The notes under the pieces are model-generated. The model saw only the letters and a program-made list of their open reading frames with translations. It was not told the DNA's origin and made no database searches. DNA of 64,000 nucleotides from Pelomonas sp036401055. Its GTDB lineage: Bacteria; Pseudomonadota; Gammaproteobacteria; Burkholderiales; Burkholderiaceae_C. The stretch spans positions 6,504 to 70,503 of the forward strand of contig DASWWC010000031.1 of the NCBI GenBank assembly GCA_036401055.1, written 5' to 3'. Position 1 is the stretch's first letter. Every line of letters starts with the position of its first letter. This document shows, one piece after another, positions 8,160 through 15,410 of this stretch. The translations under genes and the position numbers were made by a program.

Positions 8160-10514
8160 GTGAGAAAGCTGCTCGCCTCGCTGGCCTTCGCGGTCTGTGC
8201 CCACAGCGCCGGCGCGGCGACGCAGCTGTTCCCGCTGGACCGCGTGCGCTTGCTGGACGGCCCCTTCAAGGCCGCGCAGGACACCGACCTGAACTACCTG
8301 ATGGCGTTGGACGCCGACAAGCTGCTCGCGCCCTTCCTGCGCGAGGCCGGCCTGCCCGCCAAATCGCCCAGTTATGGCAACTGGGAGTCCACCGGCCTGG
8401 ACGGCCACATGGGTGGCCACTACCTGTCGGCGCTGGCGTTGATGGTGGCGTCCACCGGCGATGCGCAGGCCCGGCAGAAGCTGGACTACGCCATCGCGGA
8501 GCTCAAGCGCTGCCAGGACGCGCTCGGCACCGGCTACATCGGCGGTGTGCCCGACGGTGCCAAGGCCTGGGCCGACGTCGCGGCGGGCAAGCTCAAGGTG
8601 GACAGCTTCTCGGTCAACGGCCGCTGGGTGCCCTGGTACAACATCCACAAAATGTTCGCGGGCCTGCGCGACGCCTGGGTCTACGCCGGCAATGCCGACG
8701 CCAAGGCCATGCTGGTCAAGCTGTCCGACTGGGCCTTGCGGCTGACCACGCCGCTGTCGGACGCGCAGATGCAGGACATGCTGCGCGCCGAGCATGGCGG
8801 CATGAACGAGGTGCTGGCCGATGTGGCCCAGATGACCGGCGATCTGCGCTACCTGGCGCTGGCCCGGCGCTTCTCGCACCAGGCCCTGCTGCAGCCGCTG
8901 GCCCAGAGCCAGGACAAGCTGACCGGCCTGCATGCCAACACGCAGATCCCCAAGGTCATCGGCTTTGCGCGCATTGCGCAACTCACCGGCGAGGACGAGG
9001 GCCGCCAGGCGGCCGAGTTCTTCTGGCGCACCGTGGTGGACAAGCGCTCCGTCGCCATCGGCGGCAACAGCGTGCGCGAGCACTTCCACCCGGCGGAAGA
9101 CTTCAAGCCGATGCTCAACGAGGTGGAGGGGCCGGAGACCTGCAACAGCTACAACATGCTGAAGCTGACGGCGCTGCTGGCCCAGGCCTCGCCGCAGCCG
9201 GGCCGGTACGCCGACTACTACGAGCGCACGCTCTACAACCACATCCTCGCTTCCCAGCATCCGCAGGGCGGCTTCGTCTACTTCACGCCGATGCGGCCGC
9301 AGCACTACCGCGTCTATTCGCAGGTGCACGACGGCATGTGGTGCTGCGTGGGCTCCGGCATCGAGAGCCACGCGCGGCACGGCGAGTTCATCTACGCGCA
9401 CGACGGCGATGCGCTGCAGGTGAACCTGTTCGTCGCCTCCACGCTGGACTGGCGCGAGCGTGGCATCCGGCTGACGCAGAGCACCCGCTTCCCCGACGAG
9501 TCGCGCACCAAGCTGACCGTGGATGGTGCCGGGACGTTCGCGCTGAAGGTCCGCTACCCCGGCTGGGTCACGCCGGGCGCGCTGAAGGTGAAGCTCAACG
9601 GCAAGCCGTTCAAGGTGACGGCCCGGCCCGGTGGCTTCGTGGAGTTGAAGCGCGCGTGGAAGACCGGCGACACCGTCGACGTGGAACTGCCCATGCGCAC
9701 GACGCTGGAGCCCATGCACGGCATGAAGAAGTTCGTTGCCGTGCTGCACGGCCCCATCGTGCTGGCCGCCAAGACGCCGCAGCCGGGTGAGACGCTGAAC
9801 TTCCGCGCCGATGCGTCCCGCATGGGCCACATCGCGCATGGCGCCGTGTGCCCGCAGGAGGCCGCGCCGGTGTTCGTCAGCGACAAGGAAGACTTCATCC
9901 GGCGCTTCAAGCCCGTGCCCGGTCAGCCGCTGACCTTCACCGCGCCGGGGCTGATCCAGGGCGCCAAGGGTGAGGAGAAGCTGCAGCTCATCCCCTTCTT
10001 CCGCCTGCACGACTCGCGCTACATGCTCTATTGGGGCCGCAGCACGCCGGCTCAGCAGAGCCTGATGCGCGCCGAGCTGGCCCAGGCCGAGGCCGCCCGG
10101 CTGGCGCTGGACGCCATCACCATCGACCAGGTCGCCCCCGGCGAGCAGCAGCCCGAGTCCGACCATTTCTTCAAGGGCGAGGGCGCCGAGAGCGGCATTG
10201 CGCCGGCCGGCCGCTGGCGGCATGCGAAGAAGTGGTTCAGCTACGTTCTGAACGACCCCAAGGCCGAGGCCCGCGCGCTGCGCCTGAGCTTCTCGACCCG
10301 GGACGCTGGCCGGCGCTTTGAGTTGCTCGTCAACGGCCAGCCGGTGTCGGACATCGAACTGGCCTCTGAGGCCAGCCGCGAGGAGATCTACAGCCGCGAC
10401 TTCGAACTGCCGGCCGAACTGGTGAAAGCCGCCGGTGGCAAGCTGGAGGTCAAGTTCGTCGCCAAGCCCGGCTCCGTCGCCGGTGGGCTTTACGGCCTGC
10501 GGCTGCTGCGCTGA
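8160..10514 (+). CDS. GH127 beta-L-arabinofuranosidase, secreted
   Basis: A 784-residue exported enzyme of the GH127 (formerly DUF1680) family. The start is a GTG whose G is the last base of an out-of-frame ATG right after the previous stop (TGATGTGAG), suggesting translational coupling; it gives a signal peptide ending HSAGA. The zinc-cysteine active site of characterised GH127 enzymes is intact: Glu326 and Cys328 in PETCNSYN, and Cys395/Cys396 in MWCCVGSG. Such enzymes cleave beta-L-arabinofuranosyl linkages (hydroxyproline glycans, rhamnogalacturonan II), so the locus addresses both anomers of L-arabinofuranose. Some relatives act on other sugars, so the exact substrate is an inference. 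Confidence 0.88.
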   Translation: MRKLLASLAFAVCAHSAGAATQLFPLDRVRLLDGPFKAAQDTDLNYLMALDADKLLAPFLREAGLPAKSPSYGNWESTGLDGHMGGHYLSALALMVASTGDAQARQKLDYAIAELKRCQDALGTGYIGGVPDGAKAWADVAAGKLKVDSFSVNGRWVPWYNIHKMFAGLRDAWVYAGNADAKAMLVKLSDWALRLTTPLSDAQMQDMLRAEHGGMNEVLADVAQMTGDLRYLALARRFSHQALLQPLAQSQDKLTGLHANTQIPKVIGFARIAQLTGEDEGRQAAEFFWRTVVDKRSVAIGGNSVREHFHPAEDFKPMLNEVEGPETCNSYNMLKLTALLAQASPQPGRYADYYERTLYNHILASQHPQGGFVYFTPMRPQHYRVYSQVHDGMWCCVGSGIESHARHGEFIYAHDGDALQVNLFVASTLDWRERGIRLTQSTRFPDESRTKLTVDGAGTFALKVRYPGWVTPGALKVKLNGKPFKVTARPGGFVELKRAWKTGDTVDVELPMRTTLEPMHGMKKFVAVLHGPIVLAAKTPQPGETLNFRADASRMGHIAHGAVCPQEAAPVFVSDKEDFIRRFKPVPGQPLTFTAPGLIQGAKGEEKLQLIPFFRLHDSRYMLYWGRSTPAQQSLMRAELAQAEAARLALDAITIDQVAPGEQQPESDHFFKGEGAESGIAPAGRWRHAKKWFSYVLNDPKAEARALRLSFSTRDAGRRFELLVNGQPVSDIELASEASREEIYSRDFELPAELVKAAGGKLEVKFVAKPGSVAGGLYGLRLLR

Positions 10515-10534
10515 ATCCAAGCCCCGGGGTCCGA

Positions 10535-12163
10535 ATGAAGAGAAGACAAGTCCTCCAGCAGTTCTCTGCCCTCATGCCCGCAGCGGCGCTGCCGGCCTGG
10601 GCTCAGATGGCATCCGCGGCGCCCGCGGCCCCGCGCGGCGCCTTCCAGCCGAGCTGGGAGTCGCTGACGACCTACCAGACCCCCGAGTGGTTCCGCGACG
10701 CCAAGTTCGGCATCTGGGCGCACTGGGGGCCGCAATGCCAACCCGAGTTTGGCGACTGGTACGCGCGCGAGATGTACATCGAGGGCAGCGCCAAGAACCG
10801 CCATCACGTCGCCACCTACGGCCACCCGTCGGTCTATGGCTTCAAGGAGGTCATCCGCGACTGGAAGGCCGAGCGCTGGGAGCCTGAGGAGCTGGTGGGC
10901 CTCTACAAGAGGGCCGGCGCGCGCTACTTCATGGCGATGGCCAACCACCACGACAACTTCGACCTGTTCGCCAGCCGCCACCATGCGTGGAACTCGACGC
11001 GCATCGGACCGAAGCAGGACATCATCAAGCGCTGGGCCGCCGCCGCACGCGCCCAGGGCCTGCCGCTGGGCGTGAGCGTGCACGCGGCGCACGCCTGGAC
11101 CTGGTACGAGCCGGCCCAGCGCGCCGACACCCAGGGCCCGCTGGCCGGCGTGCCCTACGACGGCCGCCTGCGCCAGGAAGACGGCCGCGGCCAGTGGTGG
11201 GAAGGCCTGGACCCGCAGCAGCTGTATGCGCAGGACCATGCCCCCAGCGCCGACGCCCACGATCCCAAGGCCATCCACCGCCAGTGGGACTGGGGTGAGG
11301 GCGCCAGCAAGCCCAGCGAGGCCTACTGCCGCAACTTCCTGGCCCGCACGCTGGACCTGCTGGACCAGCACCGCCCCGAGCTGGTCTATTTCGACGACAC
11401 CGCGCTGCCGCTGTGGCCCGTCAGCCCGGTGGGCCTGGACATCGCCGCCCACCTGTACAACCAGCACCTCGACAAGACCGGCCGCACCCAGGCCGTGCTG
11501 TTCGGCAAGATCCTGGACGAGCAGCAGCGCCGTGCCATGGTGTGGGACATCGAGCGTGGTCAGGCGCAGGGCATCGAGCCGTTGCCCTGGCAGACCGACA
11601 CCTGCCTGGGCGCCTGGCACTACGACAAGCGCGTGCTGGAGCGCGGCCAGTACAAGTCCGCCGAGACGGTCATCCGCATGCTCATCGACGTGGTCAGCAA
11701 GAACGGCAACCTGCTGCTGAACGTGCCGGTCAAGGGCGACGGCAGCATCGACGCGGTCGAGCGCCGCGTGGTCGAGGCCATCGGCGTCTGGATGCAGGCT
11801 CACGGCGAGAGCATCTACGGCACCCGCCCCTGGCGCGTGTTCGGCGAGGGCCCCGCAATGGACAAGCAGGCACCGCTGACGGCCCAGGGCTTCAACGAAG
11901 GCAAGGGCGCCCCGCTGGGCGCCGCCGACTTCCGCTTCACCGCACGCGGCGACATCGTCTTTGCCAGCGGCTTTGCGGCGCCTGAAGGGGACCGGGCGCT
12001 GATCCGCAGCCTGGCGCGCGGCCGGCACCGGCCGGTGCAGCGCGTCGACCTGCTGGGCGGCGCCCAGGCGCTGCGCTTCCAGCAGCGGGACGACGGCCTG
12101 GAGGTGCAGCTGCCGGCCGGCGGGGTCGCGGGGCTGCCGGCCTATGTGCTGCGCATCGCCTGA
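10535..12163 (+). CDS. GH29 family alpha-L-fucosidase-like enzyme, exported
   Basis: A 542-residue protein with an RR-containing signal (MKRRQVLQQF, ending LPAWAQ), possibly Tat-dependent. GH29 features are clear: FRDAKFGIWAHWGP near the N-terminus, ARYFMAMANHHDNFDLF, the nucleophile region ELVYFDD (Asp287) and NGNLLLNVP. GH29 enzymes remove alpha-L-fucose; some act on alpha-L-galactose, which occurs with L-fucose in plant pectin and xyloglucan side chains. It lies 20 bases after the GH127 gene and probably shares its transcript. Which sugar it removes cannot be decided from sequence. Confidence 0.85.
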   Translation: MKRRQVLQQFSALMPAAALPAWAQMASAAPAAPRGAFQPSWESLTTYQTPEWFRDAKFGIWAHWGPQCQPEFGDWYAREMYIEGSAKNRHHVATYGHPSVYGFKEVIRDWKAERWEPEELVGLYKRAGARYFMAMANHHDNFDLFASRHHAWNSTRIGPKQDIIKRWAAAARAQGLPLGVSVHAAHAWTWYEPAQRADTQGPLAGVPYDGRLRQEDGRGQWWEGLDPQQLYAQDHAPSADAHDPKAIHRQWDWGEGASKPSEAYCRNFLARTLDLLDQHRPELVYFDDTALPLWPVSPVGLDIAAHLYNQHLDKTGRTQAVLFGKILDEQQRRAMVWDIERGQAQGIEPLPWQTDTCLGAWHYDKRVLERGQYKSAETVIRMLIDVVSKNGNLLLNVPVKGDGSIDAVERRVVEAIGVWMQAHGESIYGTRPWRVFGEGPAMDKQAPLTAQGFNEGKGAPLGAADFRFTARGDIVFASGFAAPEGDRALIRSLARGRHRPVQRVDLLGGAQALRFQQRDDGLEVQLPAGGVAGLPAYVLRIA

Positions 12164-12217
12164 GCGCCCACGCCGTCAGACATCTCGAAATTGATATCTA
12201 TTGCGCAAAAAATCTCA

Positions 12218-12247
12218 TTGGTCGAGCATCACCCCGCTTTCTAGCAT
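12218..12247 (+). promoter_or_regulatory. Candidate promoter of the furanose importer operon
   Basis: TTGGTC at 12218-12223, an 18-base spacer and TAGCAT at 12242-12247, 25 bases before the start codon of the binding-protein gene. Just upstream lie CGAAATTGATATC (12186-12198) and the palindrome TTGCGCAA (12201-12208); CGAAATTGAT also occurs before the arabonate dehydratase promoter (1297-1306). The shared elements suggest a common regulator, possibly the LysR or GntR protein encoded at 26-28 kb. Confidence 0.55.
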
Positions 12248-12272
12248 CCGCACACCCGAAGGAGACAACCGA

Positions 12273-13232
12273 ATGAACCACAAGCTCGTTGCGCGCCGTG
12301 CGCTGCTCGCCGCCGCACTCGCCCTGCCCGCCTTCGGCGCGCTGGCCGCCCCCTTGGTCATGGGCTTCTCGCAGGTCGGCGCCGAGAGCGAATGGCGCAC
12401 CGCCAACACCGCGTCCATCAAGTCGGCCGCCAAGGAGGCCGGCATCACGCTGAAGTTCGCCGACGCGCAGCAGAAGCAGGAGAACCAGGTCAAGGCCATC
12501 CGCAGCTTCATCGCGCAGAAGGTCGACGTCATCGCGTTCTCGCCGGTCGTCGAATCGGGCTGGGACACCGTGCTGAAGGAAGCCCAGAAGGCCGGCATTC
12601 CCGTCATCCTGACCGACCGCGCCGTCAAGGTGGCCGACCCGTCGCTGTACGTGACCTTCATCGGCTCCGACTTCGTCGAGGAAGGCCGCAAGGCCGCGCG
12701 CTGGTTGCTGGAGCGCGCCGCCAAGACGCCGGGCGCGGCGCTGAACATCGTCGAGCTGCAGGGCACCGTGGGCTCGGCCCCGGCCATCGACCGCAAGAAG
12801 GGCTTCGAGGAAGTCATCAAGACCAACCCCAAGCTGCAGATCATCCGCTCGCAGTCCGGCGAGTTCACGCGCGCCAAGGGCAAGGAAGTGATGGAGTCCT
12901 TCCTGAAGCAGCGCGACAAGAAGATCGACGTGCTGTATGCGCACAACGACGACATGGCGATCGGTGCGATTCAGGCGATTGAAGAAGCTGGGCTGAAGCC
13001 GGGCAAGGACATCGTCATCATCTCCATCGACGGCGTGCGTGGCGCGTTCGAGGCGATGAAGGCCGGCAAGCTGAACGTCACCGTCGAGTGCAACCCGCTG
13101 CTGGGTCCGCAGCTGATGCAGCTGGCCAAGGATGTGGTGGCCAAGAAGCCGGTGGAGAAGCGCATCACCGTCATCGAGGGCGTGTTCCCGGCTGAGGTGG
13201 CGGCGAAGGAATTGCCGAATCGGAAGTACTGA
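12273..13232 (+). CDS. ytfQ: Sugar (furanose-type) ABC transporter substrate-binding protein
   Basis: A 319-residue periplasmic binding protein of the ribose/galactofuranose type. The start follows GAAGGAGAC and gives a signal peptide ending FGALAAP. The mature protein reads VMGFSQVGAESEWR, QKQENQVKAIRSFIAQKVDVIAFSP and TDRAV, which resembles E. coli YtfQ, the galactofuranose-binding protein. The order of genes downstream (ATPase, two permeases) also matches ytfQRT-yjfF. In an arabinan locus the likely ligand is L-arabinofuranose or L-arabinose; that is an inference from context. The symbol indicates the family and not a proven ligand. Confidence 0.88.
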   Translation: MNHKLVARRALLAAALALPAFGALAAPLVMGFSQVGAESEWRTANTASIKSAAKEAGITLKFADAQQKQENQVKAIRSFIAQKVDVIAFSPVVESGWDTVLKEAQKAGIPVILTDRAVKVADPSLYVTFIGSDFVEEGRKAARWLLERAAKTPGAALNIVELQGTVGSAPAIDRKKGFEEVIKTNPKLQIIRSQSGEFTRAKGKEVMESFLKQRDKKIDVLYAHNDDMAIGAIQAIEEAGLKPGKDIVIISIDGVRGAFEAMKAGKLNVTVECNPLLGPQLMQLAKDVVAKKPVEKRITVIEGVFPAEVAAKELPNRKY

Positions 13233-13292
13233 TCTCGGCTGTTCGGCTGGCTTGTCGTGGCAGCTGTTGTGCGCGTGAGGCCCAGCGGGGAT

Positions 13293-13822
13293 TTCGCCCC
13301 CGCGGGCGACCTACTTTCTGAGCGACCAGAAAGTAGGCAAAGAGTCGCCCCTGCTCCTTCGGCCCTCTTCGAGGGCTGCCCTGCGATGCTCGGAACCCGA
13401 GGCTCGCGCAGAACTCACTTCGCTTCGCTCCGTTCAGACAACTGCGCGAAGTCAGTTGACGAAGCGGGCTTCGCCCGCGCCTCGGCTTCCTGCGCTTCTC
13501 GGCTCCTCCAAAGGGGGGTGAAGGAACAGCCCAACCCCGAACAGCCAATCCCAACAGCCAAACCCGGAGGCCGTTCGGTCCGAGGTATTGCTCTTCCCCC
13601 CTTGAGCACCGCCGAAAAACGCAAGGCCCGAAGCCCGCGCGCGCAGCGCGCCTCAAGAACTGACTCACGACGACTGTTCGAGCAGAGCGTAGCGACGCGA
13701 GTTCGGCGTGGGGCTTCGGGCCTTGCGTTTTTCGGGGACCCCGCAGGGGCGGTGCGGTCGGGGGTCGTTTCTTTGCCTACTTTCTTGTCGACACAAGAAA
13801 GTAGGTCGCCCGCCGGGGCGAA
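13293..13822. repeat. 530-bp intergenic element with terminal inverted repeats
   Basis: This stretch fills most of the 632-base gap between the binding-protein and ATPase genes and holds no credible gene. Its left end reads TTCGCCCCCGCGGGCGACC, then TACTTTCT, a short loop and AGAAAGTAGGCAAAGAG (to 13344). Its right end (about 13768-13822) is the inverted copy, again with an inner TACTTTCTT/AAGAAAGTA hairpin. Between them lies a perfect 23-bp inverted repeat (13614-13636 and 13711-13733, containing GCAAGGCCCGAAGCCC). The layout is that of a non-autonomous mobile repeat or large REP-like element. Similar TACTTTCT hairpins are, from memory, scattered in Burkholderiales intergenic regions. It may alter ATPase expression relative to the binding protein. 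Confidence 0.8.
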
Positions 13823-13864
13823 CTCCCGGCACCACTCTTGGCGACTCACGCCAGGTGCGCAGAC

Positions 13865-15397
13865 ATGACAACAACCAAACCCGTGCTGGAACTCGCCGGC
13901 ATCCACAAAGGCTTCCCCGGCGTGAAGGCGCTGAGCGACGTCTCGCTGCGCCTCTTCCCCGGCGAAGTCCACGCGCTGATGGGCCAGAACGGCGCCGGTA
14001 AGTCCACGCTGATCAAGGTGCTGACGGGCCTCTACCAGCCCGACGCCGGCGTCATCACGCTTGATGGCAACACCATCGCGCCCAAGCGCACCGAGGACGC
14101 CCAAGACCTCGGCATCCGCACCGTCTATCAAGAGGTCAACCTCTGCCCCAACCTCAGCGTCGCCGAGAACATCTGCGCCGGCCGCTTCCCGCGCAAGTGG
14201 GGCCGCATCGACTGGTCGGCCGTCAACGCCGAAGCCGAACGCGTGCTGAAGCAGATGGACCTGGACATCGACGTCACCGCGCCGCTGTCCCGCTACTCGC
14301 TCTCCGTGCAGCAGATGGTCGCCATCGCCCGCGCACTGCGCATCTCGGCCCGCGTGCTCATCCTGGACGAACCCACGTCCAGCCTGGACGACGCGGCCGT
14401 GCAGCGCCTGTTCACCGTGCTGCGCCGCCTGCGCGACCAGGGCCTGGCCATCCTGTTCGTCACCCACTTCCTGGACCAGACCTACGCCATCTCCGACCGC
14501 ATCACCGTCATGCGCAACGGCGAGACCGAGGGCGAGTACCTGGCGTCCGACCTGGGTCGCCTGGCGCTGGTCAACAAGATGGTCGGCGCACCGCCTGATC
14601 AACAACCGACCCGCCTGGACAGCAGCGCCGCGGGCAGCAGCGAAGTCGTGCTGAAGACCGAGGGCCTGGCTCGCCGCGGTGCCGTGCAGCCGCTGGACCT
14701 CACGCTGCACCGCGGCGAGGTGCTGGGCCTGGCCGGCCTGCTCGGCTCCGGCCGCACGGAAGCCGCACGCCTGCTGTTCGGCGCCGACGCCGCCGACGCG
14801 GGTCACGTGGACATGCCCGCACGCAACGGCCGCAAGGGCGCCTGGCATTCGCCGCGCGAAGCCATCGCCGCCGGCATCGCCTTCTGCTCCGAGGACCGCA
14901 AGCACGAGGGCGCCATCCTGGACCTGTCCGTGCGTGACAACATCCTGCTGGCGCTGCAGGCCCGCACCGGCCTGCGGCTGTGCATGAGCTTTGAGCAGCA
15001 GCAGGCGCTGGCCGACGACTACATCCGCAAGCTCGGCATCAAGACCTCCAGCGCCGACACGCCCATCGGGCAGCTGTCGGGCGGCAACCAGCAGAAGGCG
15101 CTGCTCGCGCGCTGGCTGGCCACGCAGCCCGCCGTGCTGATCCTGGACGAACCGACGCGGGGCATCGACGTGCGCGCCAAGGAAGACCTGATGGACCAGG
15201 TCCGCGCCCTCGCGCATGGCGACGCCGGCATGGCCATCGTCTTCATCTCCTCCGAGCTGCCCGAGGTGCTGCACTGCAGCGACCGCGTCCTCGTGATGCG
15301 CGACCGCCGCGCTGCCGGCGAGTACCGCCGCGGCGAGCTGGACGAGCGCAGCGTGCTCGAAGTCATCGCCGCCGAGCCGGTGCCCGACGCGGCCTGA
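13865..15397 (+). CDS. ytfR: Sugar ABC transporter ATP-binding protein (two ATPase domains)
   Basis: A 510-residue double ATPase of the ribose/galactofuranose (CUT2) class. Domain one has Walker A GQNGAGKST (residues 40-48), a signature LSVQQMVAIARA and Walker B VLILDEPTSSLD. Domain two has a degenerate Walker A (GLLGSGRTEA), signature LSGGNQQKALLARW and VLILDEPTRGID, exactly as expected for CUT2 ATPases where only one site is fully canonical. The start at 13865 is preferred over an upstream ATG at 13838, which lies next to the repeat element. It energises the import system encoded around it; the GH31 gene begins 13 bases after its stop. Confidence 0.92.
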   Translation: MTTTKPVLELAGIHKGFPGVKALSDVSLRLFPGEVHALMGQNGAGKSTLIKVLTGLYQPDAGVITLDGNTIAPKRTEDAQDLGIRTVYQEVNLCPNLSVAENICAGRFPRKWGRIDWSAVNAEAERVLKQMDLDIDVTAPLSRYSLSVQQMVAIARALRISARVLILDEPTSSLDDAAVQRLFTVLRRLRDQGLAILFVTHFLDQTYAISDRITVMRNGETEGEYLASDLGRLALVNKMVGAPPDQQPTRLDSSAAGSSEVVLKTEGLARRGAVQPLDLTLHRGEVLGLAGLLGSGRTEAARLLFGADAADAGHVDMPARNGRKGAWHSPREAIAAGIAFCSEDRKHEGAILDLSVRDNILLALQARTGLRLCMSFEQQQALADDYIRKLGIKTSSADTPIGQLSGGNQQKALLARWLATQPAVLILDEPTRGIDVRAKEDLMDQVRALAHGDAGMAIVFISSELPEVLHCSDRVLVMRDRRAAGEYRRGELDERSVLEVIAAEPVPDAA

Positions 15398-15410
15398 CGG
15401 CAGGCCCACC

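Noticed and set aside
13257..13868. Open frames inside the inverted-repeat element
   Set aside because: They are made of the repeat's palindromes in several frames and have no start signals or family motifs.
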